Numbered from the stretch's first letter, positions 1 to 11,741 are shown. The stretch: 64,000 nucleotides of DNA from Microstegium vimineum (GCA_022036555.1 CM039131.1:40677923-40741922), one strand, 5' to 3'. Translations and numbers: made by a program. Notes: a model not told the origin generated them from the letters alone.

Positions 1-1334
1 TCTTTTAATTTATAAAAATCCTATCTTTTACCGATCAAATTCAATTAAAAAAACAAAAAAATGGAAGTGATCATACGGGACCAAGAGGTTAACAAGCCCA
101 AAAAATAACGGATACGAAAAAATTGAGGAAAAAACATGGACAAAGATGCAATTATAGCTGAATAAATTCTTCCAAGAACCTGGCAAGACAGTACACAAGG
201 CAACATCCAAATATCAACATGTAATTGTCTTGAAATTGTAATGCACCTTCTGTCCAAATTGTAGCACTAAATAACAGAAGATATTCCTCTTTTTATCAAG
301 ATCTAGAGAACAAACTCTACTAGTAATAGCCATTATTACATCAGATCATTCATGAATCAACTGAAACAGATAACTTAGGTTGCAAATTGCAATTGGTGAT
401 AGCCTGAGATGTACTAATACTTCTGCAACAATTATGTTCACTAGGACGTCTGCAGTTAAGATAAAACAAAAGACAAGTTAGTTTCAGTATAGTTCATATG
501 CTCATCTCTTTTGAGTTTTTTTTTTTGCTCTTTTTTTGCATTTGTTCAGTATTGCTATAGGACTAGAAAACTACATTTCCTTCACCAAATATCTATTGCG
601 GTAATTGAATACTGACATGACATTACATGACATCAGGGCATCAATAGGTCTCCTTTGGAATTAGTAACTTACCAATGAGATGAACAGAGAAAAAACAAAC
701 AAAGCAGGACGACTGACAAAAAGTACTTGAGATTTCTTTTTCACATAGTGCAACTCTGAACTCTGAATTTATTTACCACTGCCTTTCCATATACTCTTGC
801 CATACTCTCTCTAACACTCCAGGTCATGTTCTAACACTACAACTGGTCAACGTTCAGATAAACATTCATACAGGCTTAATAGGTCATTCAGCATAGTACT
901 ATATTTTGTATCATATTGTGATGAATCCTATTGTTATTACTCCTAGAGTATACAGATCAACAGGAAACTCTATGTTTGTATCACATCACCACTACAAGTC
1001 AATTCAACAAACATAATTGCACTGCAAGTACACTACAGTTGCATAATATATTAAAGCTAACATCTTTCAAGCCAATACACAAGCAATGCAACTGAGGAAA
1101 TGTACCCTACTTCAATATTGTTTCAGAAACACTTGAAGCTGCTCAAACATGGGTTTACCTTTGAAACAGATTAGCACTTCTGCAGTAGTTAGTCACTGGG
1201 GCATCTACAATTAAAGCAAGCATCATCTCAGAATACATGTTTCGATTAGATGATCTAATGCTATAAGAGAAGAGAACTAAGACAACAAGCAAACATACCT
1301 GTGAAATTTTTTTCTTTAGCCAAATTAGTCGAAC
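1..1334. other. AT-rich intergenic or element-flank sequence without a recognised gene
   Basis: No coding region, RNA gene or clear repeat is visible here. The open frames are short and AT-rich. The stretch lies downstream, in minus-strand sense, of the decayed Myb-like ORF of the PIF/Harbinger segment, so part of it may be the tail of that element. I could not find a terminal inverted repeat to prove this. Confidence 0.5.
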
Positions 1335-1409
1335 ATCTGGATTTTTTGTCATCATAAATATCTGGATTTTTTGTCATCATAAATATCTGGATTTTTTGTC
1401 ATCATAAAT
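1335..1409. repeat. 25-bp tandem repeat, three copies
   Basis: Three head-to-tail copies of a 25-bp unit starting ATCTGGATTTTTTGTCATCA occupy this stretch with no visible mismatch, followed by a partial fourth unit. It sits at the 3' edge of the decayed Myb-like ORF. The unit length is not a multiple of three, so each copy changes the reading frame. Confidence 0.85.
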
Positions 1410-1414
1410 ATCTG

Positions 1415-2488
1415 TCAATTCATCTCAGACTGAAACAGCTCATTAGCATCTGCCTTCTGCACATTAGTTAGGTCTTCTATGCTATCCACCACAGCAATGC
1501 ACTTTTCTACATAATAGTCATCTGCTTTTTGCTTCTTCTCATCTAGTTTTTCTTGATTTTTCTCCATCTGGACCTTTCTCAAGTCTAAGAAATCACCAAG
1601 TACAGCTGCCACTTGACTTTGCTTGCGTTTTTTTCCAGTACCACTTTCATGCTCCTCTCGATTGAGATTAACTGGTGCAGATTGCACTTCTGGGCCTTCA
1701 AGTTGAGAAAAAGGATTTGTCCCAAAACTGATGCCAACAGAATCAGAGCCAACAACCGTGTTCTGTGTACTGTGTACTTTGCTCAGAGTGACTTCTTTAA
1801 GTTGGATGTTGTGTTGTCATGTTTGGAGGCTCGGTTGATGTAAAGTTCAAATCTCCAGTGGCTATACTCCCTATTAATACACAGAACAAATGTTGAGTGA
1901 AATAAACAAATGATGTCAAGTGTTTATTAGACAAAATAGATTAGAGATGACAAACAAAATGTTATGATAGAAAAATAATGATGTCATAATGATAGACAAA
2001 TTACCTGCATATAATGATGCCAAGTGTTCATAAAGAGGAAGTGGCTTCTTTTGAAACTTGCTGACTTTGGGATACTTCTATTAAATGCAACAAAGCAACA
2101 TTTTGGTTAGCTTCTTAAATTAGTGAAAACACAGTACTATATAATTGACAAAAAGTGACTAACCTCAATTAGGTCTTCCCATTTCTTTGGTTGGGCAATT
2201 ATCATGCTCAATGTTTCATTCCAACCAACACCACTCTCTTTTCTGGCATCTCTAACTGCCCTGTAGTTTCCTTTCAGTTCTTTCTCCTTCTATTGCATTT
2301 GTTGTTTTGTAAAATGAGCCAAAGGGAAAGTTTCATTGAACCTTTTAGCAATATTTTTCCAACCCTCTGGTGTCCAGCCATTTTGTGCCCTATACATTGG
2401 GATATTGACGTGCTCTTTCATTACATCCACCAGCCCTTTCTCATATGTGTAGCTCCATGCAGCCCTTGTACCCTAGGACGTTGACATT
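1415..2488 (-). pseudogene. decayed Myb/SANT-like partner ORF of a PIF/Harbinger element
   Basis: Read on the minus strand, 2488-2164 encodes a trihelix/Myb-SANT-like block. It contains the pattern GWTPEGWKNIAKRFN, then a KELKGNYRAVRDA segment, then GVGWNETLSMI. This matches the Myb-like protein that PIF/Harbinger elements encode beside their transposase. Two in-frame stops interrupt the block, one just before the segment WSYTYEKGLVD and one after KQQMQ. A later exon-like piece (about 2072-2009, ending at a GT donor) carries KYPKVSKFQKKPLP. The last piece, 1687-1415, is a charged, coiled-coil-like C terminus rich in K, E and Q. The family's role is DNA binding and helping the transposase act on element ends. 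Because of the stops I call it a pseudogene; exon borders are approximate. Confidence 0.7.
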
Positions 2489-2584
2489 GCTGAAAATTGG
2501 GAATGATAAATATAAGCTAAAATTCTAAAAATACAAAATGTAAGGTAAAATGCTGAAATGATGAAAAATGCTTTAAATTACCAT

Positions 2585-3857
2585 CTAATTATTATAGGCA
2601 GCCCACATCGCTTGCGCGATTTGATCTTGTAATGTGTTGCCATCACTCGATTCTATCTCACTTGGATAACTAATATCGCCCTCCGGCATATCAACAAAAG
2701 TGGTTGGATTGATGTACTGTGGTTGCTGATCTAGCCAATTATCTTGCCCATTGTGCCCTCTAATTATATTGTGAAATACCGTTGCTGCTGCAGGAATCTT
2801 GATTTGGGTCTTAATTGGATGGTGGGTTCCCACTTTCAGAATTGGAAATCGTTTTTTCGACACCCCAAATGCCCTTTCAATATGATTCCGAAGTTGTGCA
2901 TGCCGATGATTAAACAACTCCTTGTAGTTTGCATACTCATTTCTCTGTGATGATCCACGCCTTCTAAACTCACCAAGGTGGTACCTAACTCCTCGATAAG
3001 GTGCTATGAATGATGGAGTGTTAGCATATCCGCCATCTACAAGGTAGAATTTCCCTGGCGGCACATGAAACCCCTTTGCAAGAGCAGAACGTAATACTCC
3101 TGCATCAGACGTAGATCCTTCCCACCCACAAGAGATGAAAGTGAATTTGAGATCAAAGTCACAAGCAAACATAACATTCTGGGACAATGTCCCTTTTCTG
3201 TTTCTAAAGGGAGAGGCCTTATCTTCATTGATAGTAATAGGGATATGTGTCCCATCAATGGCGCCAATGCAGTTCTGCATGTAAAAAAGAACTTAAGATT
3301 GTTGGAATAATGTGTATGGAATGATACAAGGGCAAGCAACCTATATGACTAACCTGGAAGAATGGCATGAACCGAGGGTTTGATAATATCTTGGCATGTG
3401 TTTGATTTGGATTTGGAAGCTTGATGAATCTATGAGTCAATGTTGGAATTATATCGAAGACTTCATTGACTTTCCTATGAATCGTTTCACCGCTGTGCTG
3501 GAACGCTTTCTTCAGCGTTTCAATGCTAGCATTATGGGAGAGCATGAACAAAAACATTCCTAATTGCTCCTCGATCTTAACTCCGCGTGTGTCGCGTAAT
3601 AAGTTTTCTGCTCTCAGAAGATTTGCTATAGCTTTAAAGATCCCAACCTCCATTCTAAACTTAGACTTGCACCAATTTTCATGGCCTTCTAGGATTTCTT
3701 TGACTTTTGTGGCACCATGAAGAGATGAGGTGTGTTCTGGAATCTTTTCATCATAGAGACAGGACATGATAGCAGGGACAATAACAAAGAAAAGCTCATC
3801 GTCCAATTCTTCCTCATCTAACATAAACTGCCTAACATCCTCCTCCCAAGAATCCAT
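2585..3857 (-). CDS. PIF/Harbinger (HARBI1-like) DDE transposase, two exons
   Basis: Two exons, 3857-3354 and 3274-2585, join across a short GT-AG intron in phase 0 to give 397 residues, a usual length for the family. The N-terminal half (about 1-165) is the helical region that precedes the nuclease in plant HARBI1-like proteins. The C-terminal half is the DDE_Tnp_4 nuclease: first Asp in GAIDGTHIPI, second Asp in LVDGGYANTPSF, and the acidic Glu in HAQLRNHIERAFG. All three catalytic positions are present and no stop or frameshift was seen, so the ORF looks intact. The family cuts and pastes elements at TTA/TAA-type targets. A domesticated host gene is possible, but the decayed Myb-like partner directly downstream in the same orientation argues for a transposon. 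No terminal inverted repeats were found. Confidence 0.85.
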
Positions 3858-5412
3858 TATCTATTTAGTTATCACCAAAACACAAGATTACTATGACACA
3901 CAATTAAGCAATGAGGTATACAGATATACATGGCAACTAAATCATGCGTCGACGGCAGCGGCGATGGGCTGAGGATGGTGTCGATAAAGTCAAAAAACGG
4001 ACAAAGATGCAATAATTTAATCTAGGCTGATCTTACTCTAGTTAATTAAATGGGGCAAATATGTAATGTCTTGGCTAGGTTAGTCCAACTCAGTAAGTAT
4101 AGCTAGTAACCAGGATTTATTTTTCATTTGTGTTTGTCACCTCTGATACAAAAGTTTACAGAAAAAAGAGAATATTGCTAATTCCAAAATGTAATAGGAA
4201 ATGCATCTCTCTTCCATATGAAATAGCTAATTGAGATGGATCCGACATATACTACATACTCCTAGTAGGATTAGAAAACTGCATGAAGTCTTCTATTTTA
4301 GATTTGTAGAGTATTTTGTCCACAAAGCAGATGATCTGGTATTCAGAGAGTAGAGCATGCAGTCTATATTCTGTCTGATGAGTGCATTATGCCTGCTAGC
4401 AACTAGCAGCAGGTATCCTTTGGATCAATTATTTTACAAGAACTCAGCTTGACAATAGTTATTACACAGTAAAATATAGTCTAATGAATGAGAACAACCA
4501 GTGATTATAGTATGTATAAGTACAAAAGCTTTACACTATATTTTGATACCCCAGATGCTAGCACAGATCACAAAAAAGCAGACCTGACATATATAACAAA
4601 TATAAAACTAAACACTGAACAAGCACTAAAATAATGGTACAGCTGATTAATTACCATTCAGAGCGAGTACAAGATCCCAACAGGATGGTGGGGTAAATCG
4701 TATCCAACTCGGCCTGGTGTTATCGAGATCTGCATAATAATAAAAATAATTAGTAATATATTATTACAGAATTATGCCACCTGCAAGCAGTAATGTTCCA
4801 GCTATGGTGAAAGATAATACTATTACACAAATATAGACAATTCTGCAACCTCCTGAAAATCTGAAGCCTAAATTTTGGACAAGATTAAACATCGGAATAA
4901 TATTTTAAAAAACTATTAATGATAGAATTAATTAATCTACTAGCTAGAACATACAAGATATTTAATTTGGTAACTACTCGCTAGCTTCTCTCATTTTCCA
5001 TATGCCGCAAGCAAATTTGGGAGAGCTAATTTGGCTCATCTACATATGGGCAAGGCTAACCTTGCTAAGCCAGGCCTCAGGTGACCAATAATTACTGGCC
5101 GATGAAGGCCGGCGCAATCAAGAATCAGCGGCCGGCCTTTGCATCACACACTAGCGATAGATAATATATAATTACATTACATGAGACAACGACGACAGCG
5201 AAGAAAGAGTGAGCACGCATCACTAGCACATGATGTTTAATCTGACAAAAACATATAACAAATAGATCCAGGAGATCTAGGAGATATGTTTCTCATCACA
5301 GTACGAATCAGACCTAGGAGGAGACCTTGGACGGGTTCTTGGAGCTAACCTGAGTAGATCTTGAAGCTTGGACGGATGTGGTGATGGTCGCGAGGCCTGC
5401 AACCGAGATGAG
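3858..5412. other. leader or intergenic region upstream of the transposase
   Basis: No open gene is seen. In minus-strand sense this is upstream of the transposase start. One piece (4729-4655) is bordered by an AG acceptor and a GT donor and could be a non-coding leader exon, but nothing else supports it. The right end (about 5281-5412) is more GC-rich and abuts the LTR of the retrotransposon inserted at 5413. Confidence 0.4.
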
Positions 5413-7005
5413 TGAAAGGATCAAGATGCCCAAGAGAGGGGGTGAATTGGGCTCTTTTTAATTTCTAAACAAGAATTAAACCTATAAAGAGCCAATTAAC
5501 CCACTAGTGCCTACCGCTTGTGTGTCCTAACTAGAAAGCGGTAGCAAGTCAATAGAAAGCGAAAACTTCCTACACAATTATAGTATGAATTGAAAGACAA
5601 ATGCGGAAAGTAATGCGGTGAGAACGAGCTAGGGAAAGAGATGCTTGACACGGCGATGTTTTGCCGAGGTATCGAGGAGTCGACACTCCCCCTAGTCCTC
5701 GTTGGAGCACCTCGCAAGGTATAGCTCCCCCTCAATCCCGCGCAAGGGATGAGTGCTCTCTACGGGCTGATTCTTCGCCACTCCGGCTCGGTGAATCGCC
5801 CACAACCGATCACAACGTTGATGGAGAAGGGCCGCCGACAATCCTCCGGCGATCACCTTCCTCCAAGCATCACCGGACCGTCTAGGTGATGTCGATCACC
5901 AAGAGTAACAAGCTTCGATCTTCGCTTGACTCACTCAAGCTTCACAACTAGAGGATGCACACTTGAACTCTTGGATGAACTAGAGGAGAGGATGGATGAA
6001 ATCACGAATCACTCTCTCACTCTAGGGCTCTTGCTCTCTTCCCAACCTTCTCAACAAACTCAGCAACTCAAAATGAGCAAAAGGCGATTTGGGAGAAAAG
6101 TGTGAGGAGCTATAAATAACCCCTCAGAAAACTGCCTCGGGCTGGCAACTTAAGTTGGCGACGGAAGCTCCGTCGACTAGGCAACGGACGCTCCGTCGCA
6201 TGCCCCAACGGCTAGTTCTGCACAAATATTGGGCGACGGACGCTTCGACGCCCTGCCCAACGGCTAACTCTGACAGGATCACCCAGCGATGGACGCTCCG
6301 TCACAGGGGCGACGGACGCTCATCCCAGCGTCCGACGCTGCACTCTGGCTTGGGCTGAAAAACACCCTCTCTGGAAGGTCGACGGACGCTCTCCAAGCGT
6401 CCGACGCCTGACCGACAGACAGCGTCCGTCGGACCCTAAAAAAACTTAGCCAGAAACACATGGCCACTGGAAGGCCGACAGACGCTGTGGACTTAACCAC
6501 CCAGCGTCCGACGCCTTTGTCCGACGCGACGGACAGCGTCCGACGCCTCCGTCAGGAGCGTCCGTCGCTCAGAAAACAGGTCTCTCAACTTCGTTTTTCG
6601 TCGTGATGAATATGGAAGTTGTTCTAGGCTATCTTACGATCAAGTAGGCTTGCTTAGAGCTAAGGAAGACAAGTGTGCACCACACCTAGTTCATGAAGCT
6701 TTCCCAAGTCAAGCTACTAGTCTCAACCCCTCTTAATAGTACGGTCAAAGATAAAAAGAGAAGCTCGATCTATTTCTAAGTGCCCTTCATCACCTTATGA
6801 CACTTAGCCTATCATTCTAGGGTCTTCATCATGTCTCCTTGACATCCGAAACGATATCCATCTTGGGGCTGAGTGATGACCATCAATGCCCATTCGTGTT
6901 GATCACTATGACTAAGCTACGCATAGCCTCTGCAAAACACACATTAGTCATAATAATCGCTAATTGTCGTTAATCACCGAAACCAACTAGGCCCATGATT
7001 CTTCA
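5413..7005 (-). repeat. 3' LTR of the Sirevirus (left copy)
   Basis: Begins TGAAAGGATCAAGATGCCCA and ends CATGATTCTTCA on the plus strand, matching the right copy along its length. A GC-rich block at about 6155-6560 holds many copies of a GACGGACGCTC-type motif in both orientations. Compared with the right LTR it lacks one repeat unit near 6235 and has an extra unit near 6525. A TATAAATA sequence lies at 6111-6118 on the plus strand, antisense to the element. Short open frames inside are not genes. Confidence 0.95.
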
Positions 7006-7020
7006 ATCTCCCCCTTTTTG
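7006..7020 (-). other. polypurine tract (PPT)
   Basis: Directly inside the 3' LTR, the minus strand reads CAAAAAGGGGGAGAT, the expected plus-strand primer for reverse transcription. A second PPT-like tract (AAAGGGGGAGAG on the minus strand) lies near 7485-7497. Multiple PPT copies before the 3' LTR are a described trait of Sireviruses. Confidence 0.85.
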
Positions 7021-7515
7021 GTCATTGACAACAATAATTCCTCGAGTATGGATAAGAGTGATAGTTTAGGATTTGGTGACTTGGAATGGTTGAGCAAGGG
7101 TTAGTGAATTTGTAATGAAATATACTTGCTCACCAAAGCCAAATCACCAACCATGATACTCATAGATATGAATGTAGAAAAGAGTACCTATTGATATTCT
7201 TAACACATGTAACGGAGTATAACGCGGAAGCTCAATTACCATTTAAACATAGAGATATATCATGAAACATGAGACAACTCACAAGATATATTAGTGATAA
7301 TCAAGAGTTTGTCATATCCAACCATATTTCACACAGGCATCAACCATAGTATCCATCACACATAGATACAAATGCATAAAGGTAGACATGATGCATGAGT
7401 ACGGGGAAATTAAGCATACAAAGATTCAAATCTCTTCCCTTATCTCTATATTCAAATCCCTCCCCCTATCTCTATACTCGACCCTCTCTCCCCCTTTGGC
7501 GTCTAGCACCAATAA

Positions 7516-10254
7516 CTAAACATCTGGGACTGGAGAAGAAGGTGAAGAAACTGCAGCCTTGCGATCGAGCATGATGAAGTCCTGAAGATCTGACTCGTCT
7601 GACTCATCATCTACCTCGGCCGCTGCAGGTGTAGGCGCAGCTGGGGTGACCTCTGGAGCTGACACTAGAAGCTCTGGAGATGCTGACTCAACTGACTCCC
7701 CCTGAGGCTCAGCTGGTGCCTCTGACGGTCCTGCCTCTATAGTAGCGGGCCTGGGAACCCGATGAGTAAAGACTCGAGGCATGGGGGAAGGTGTCACTGC
7801 CAGAGCAACTAGTGACACTGCTGCTACAAACTCAGCTGGGTGAGTCTAAGGTGGAGAGGATACTGCAACTGTAACATCCGTATCCTGAGCCTCTGTGACA
7901 GCTGTCTCGACTGCTAGTGAAATAGCGTCTGTCTGAGCTGCAGCTGGAGGGGTTGCAACTGTCTGCGTGGACTGCTCAGGTGCAATCTTCGACGAGGCAA
8001 CTGAGGAAAGGTAAGTGCCCGTCGCCAGAGGATCCACCTCAACCTCTGGAGCTGGTGAGACTAGCTTAGCTGCTCCTGGGGAATCTTCTCCCGTGATCTC
8101 CAAGTAGGAGGTTGAGAGGTCTCGTGAGGCCTCTGCTATGGTAGTTCCCCGGATAGGAGTAAATTCTGTCTGAAGCTCACCGGGCAAAACTAGCCAAGAG
8201 GACACCTGGGTCCTCGGAGACTGGCACTCGGGAGAAGCTGGTGCCTGGAACGGAGGAGTAGCTGGTGCCTGACTCTGCTGTCCTCCGAACGGTAACGCTG
8301 GAGTCGGTACCACTACAACTGGAGTCTGCTGTGCTGGTGAGGTGAACTGCTGCTGCTGCGAGGCTCCGGGCAACTGAATCTGAGGAGTGAAAGTCTGCCC
8401 GGAGCTGGAGGCTAGAAGACGCTCAAGTAACAAGGTCTGGGTCTTTTGAATCTCTTCCTGCTGCAGCTGATAGGCCAAGAATTGGCGCTGAAACTCATCC
8501 TGCCTGGCCTGAGTCTGTGCCTGAGCAACCAACTGCTGCTCTATGAGCCTCCATACGTCGGCAGCCTGTCGCCTCTGCTCCTCTGCCTGGCGTGACTGCT
8601 CCTCCTGCATCCTCGAAAGGATGGTAAGTAGTGTAGCCTCTGAGGTGCTGGAACCTGGAGCTGGAGCTGCAGCTGAACCTGATCCTCCTGCCTCATGATC
8701 ATGAGACATCGGTGCGTACTCGCGCACTGGCTGATAATCCTCATCTGAGCTGTCAGAATCCAGGTCCTCTCTGTAGACAGTCTCGACAGCTGTGTCAATC
8801 TCAGCATCAAGATCTGCAAGCTCTGCCTAAGCAATCTGCTCAACTATGGCGTCAGTGACCTCTACCGACAGAGGTGGCACACCTGCCTGCCTGGTGCCTG
8901 GTCTGTAAGCTCTGCTGGGGCGAGGCAGGTTTCCATGCATGACTAGCTGACTCATCGCGTATACTGGAAACTCAGTCGCCGACTTGGTGAGAGTGACTCG
9001 CATAGCTTCAGATCGGGCCCTGGCAACTATAAGATATGAAATCCAGTGAGCAAACTGTAGCTGCCAGTGACCCCTGAATCCTGCAGCTATGATATCCTCA
9101 AGCTCGTTGACAATCAGATCCCAAAGGTCAAACTTCTCCTTCCGGATGATATGAGCAAGGAGCCACAGCTGTAGGCGGGTAATGGTGTCCCGAGCTCCAA
9201 TCCGAGGAAGGATGGTACGCCTGAGTACCTCGTGGAGAATCCGAGCAAGTGGAGTGAGGTCTCGCGGTGTACGGCTCGAATCCTCCGAGAACGGCAGCTG
9301 AAAGCACGGCCTCACGAAATCTGTAGATGGCACTATTCCATCGTGAGGTCGGCGCGGGGCCTCCTGATCCCCATAGCACAGGTTGTGAATTCTCGTAGGG
9401 GAGGACTCTAAGTGGAATAGCTCTCGGAACCGAGCTGCTGAAACCCTGAAGTCACGGCCCTGAAATCCGAAGTGAAGGAACTCGTGATCAGGGGAGATCC
9501 ATAGTGAGGCATAGAACTGATAAACCCAGTCCTTCTGATAAGCTCCTGATCGTCCCATCAAATCTGATAACCCCTGAAGGTACTACAGGTGCTGTAGGAT
9601 CTCTGGACCACCAACCCCCTCTATATGAGCAGATGGGCATACTCTGTGAGCCCTAAGAGGAGCGTCAATGTCGACGTATGCTCTGTAAAAGTCCTCGTGA
9701 ATCGTAGTATAGAAATCACGTCCAGCACGGGGATCCCTCTGAGCTGGGAACCAGGACTGAAAGTCCACGAAGCGAAGTAGCTGGACTTGCTTCGCTGTGA
9801 GAGCTCGGACCTGATGCCTCACTGGGTCTGGTAGCTGAGGTCCTAGAGGACTAGGTGGTGCACTAGAGCCTCTGGATCGTGTAACTCTGCGGCTCATCAG
9901 CTCACCAATCGAAGAGTGGCCCGCGGCCTCTGGCTGCTCAATCTCTAGGACTGGCTCTGCCTCCTCTGCCTCAGTAGCCTCGGCGGGCTCTATCCCTGGA
10001 CGCGTAGGGGACTCACGACGCGCTCCACGGCGAGGCGAGAGCCTCAAACCGGCGCGACGTCCACCTCACTCCGCAATCTCTATGGCTTCTGCCACTGCAA
10101 GCGCTGCTGCTGAATTTGGATCCATAAGTGGCCTCTTGCGCTTCTTTGATACAACCTTCTGCTTGCCCCTTCCCCGATCAGTGGGTGGACGCGGTGGAGG
10201 TGCAGTGTCACCACCACTACCGAGAACGGGACCGACATTCTTTGTTCTTGCCAT
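7516..10254 (-). pseudogene. long 3' ORF of the Sirevirus (913 codons, four stops), plant-transposon-protein-like
   Basis: The five open segments 10254-10066, 10063-9583, 9580-8827, 8824-7846 and 7843-7516 are all in one frame, separated only by stops at 10066 (TGA), 9583, 8827 and 7846 (TAG). In order the product has a basic start with a KKKRKRP-like nuclear signal, an acidic/proline linker, and a globular domain (about residues 230-470). That domain starts near GAYQKDWVYQFYASLWIS and resembles the putative plant transposon protein domain (PF20167 type). A Gln-rich predicted coiled coil follows (near QEEQSRQAEEQRRQAAD), then a low-complexity Pro/Ala/Glu tail. It occupies the env-like position of Sireviruses, but I see no signal peptide or membrane segment. 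Function is unknown; binding to gag or nuclear import is speculation. Confidence 0.75.
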
Positions 10255-10970
10255 TTATTAGACTTTGCGAACAAACCTCTGACAAAAGATCCTCAAAAGT
10301 CACACCCTCAAACTCACTACCCACTGACAATCAAACACTGACAATCCGCAGACAAACCAGCTGCAAGAGTGGCACACCAGCCCTGGACTGTCCTTGCGAG
10401 GCTTTGCCTCGTTCCGTACTCGCGGGCTTTGCCCCGAGTTCTCTGTCACTGACACACTGACCCTCTGATCAACTGACCCTGCTCGTTAGATAGATAGGAG
10501 TATAACATATAAGCACATAACTAGGGGTAAGCAAAGTCTAGTGAGAAGCATGAAATTGGGGTAAGAAAATGGATCGAACTGCCAACTGCCATACCTCAGA
10601 CACTGACCAAAACAAGAGAAAGGGTAAGATCCCCCGGTCAATTATCCGCAATCCGCAGTCTAACACCCACAAAGGAGGACAATCAAGCAATCCTCAACAG
10701 AGGAGAGGACCCGCAAGCAGGTTCACCGGCGGCGGTGTTGGGCGTGTGCTCTGGCGCGGCGGCCTGGGTGGCGGTGTTGCAGTGAGAGGCGGCGGCGCAG
10801 GGAGAGGCGGCGGCGCAGGGGCAGGGTGGATCACGCCGGCGAGGGGTTGCACGGGGGCTCAGCGGCGGCAGAGCGGCGGTTAGGGTTTGGAGCGATGGCG
10901 GAGCGGCGTACGGATGACTGAAATCGGCCGAGAGAGACAGAGGAAGAGATGGGGATTTTAAAAAAAATTG
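10255..10970 (-). promoter_or_regulatory. leader-like GC-rich segment before the 3' ORF
   Basis: In element sense this 0.7-kb segment runs from the internal palindromic repeat cluster to the ATG of the 3' ORF. It opens with a T-run, a pyrimidine-rich stretch (CTCTTCCTCTGTCTCTCTC) and CCAAACCCTAACCGCCGC, which contains AAACCCTAA, the telo-box motif of many plant promoters and leaders. It then becomes very GC-rich. It resembles the 5' leader of a plant gene more than retroelement spacer. No transcript evidence is available here. Confidence 0.4.
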
Positions 10971-10975
10971 CGCCT

Positions 10976-11266
10976 TAAGTTTGCGACGGACGCTCCGACG
11001 CGGAGCGACGGACGCTCCGACGTGGAGCGACGGACGCTCCGTTGGACTGCGACGGACGCTCGGAGAGCGTCCGACGGCATCGTCTGTCGGGCTTCCAGAA
11101 CAAGTTTGAAGCGCTCAAACGCATTGACCGCGTCGGACGCTCTGCGACGGACGCTGGGGAGCGTCTGTCGCCCTATAAGCGGGAAACATTCAGTCTCCGG
11201 ATGATCGCGACGGACGCTGAGGCAATTGACACCGAGCGTCCGTCGGCAGCGTCCGACGCCTTTTAA
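10976..11266. repeat. internal cluster of the LTR-type GACGGACGCTC palindromic repeat
   Basis: At least six copies of CGACGGACGCT occur here, with inverted forms such as GCGTCCGACGG. They are the same motif as in the middle of both LTRs. The cluster lies between the end of pol (11742) and the start of the 3' ORF (10254). Surrounding DNA is AT-rich on the pol side and GC-rich on the ORF side. Confidence 0.8.
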
Positions 11267-11741
11267 ATAGAATTTTTCAAATTTTGTTTTTGCGTCTTTC
11301 TCCCAACCAAGTTCCAATCCCAATAAGATCCAAATAACACCTAATTGGACTTGATATGAGAACCATCTCTCAAACTCTCATTTTCAAATAGTTTGCCATA
11401 GGCTTAGATTTTACTTTCAGCTCAAAATATTCGAATGGAAGCAACAAGGAGTCATCATATGGCCACAAGAGGGGTATAGAAGTGTCTTGAGCTTTGAATG
11501 CTCCCCCTAAGTGGACGAACACAGAGGATGCTCAAACTTGATCGAAAAAGAAACGAAGAAGTAACACTCATGCATATGCAATGCAAAACGGAATTTGAAT
11601 CTAGGTTGCTTGCAAGTTTAAACCGCGGTTAAGCTTTGTCACATGCTTTGAGGGCGGTTATCTCAACCGCGTTAACCAAGCCTATGTGCATTACTAAATT
11701 AAACATGATATATTACAAATGAATGCATGGTTCACACAAGC
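11267..11741. other. spacer between pol and the internal repeat cluster
   Basis: AT-rich non-coding spacer following the pol stop in element sense. It contains a PPT-like TTAGGGGGAGCATTC (minus strand, near 11500-11512), the position where a standard Copia element would end before its 3' LTR. No ORF is seen. Confidence 0.5.

Noticed and set aside
5661..5885. Open frame repeated at 17272-17460
   Set aside because: It is the same LTR sequence in both copies, not a gene.
7846..10254. Five separate small genes in the Sirevirus 3' region
   Set aside because: All five are in one frame separated only by single stop codons, so they are pieces of one ORF.
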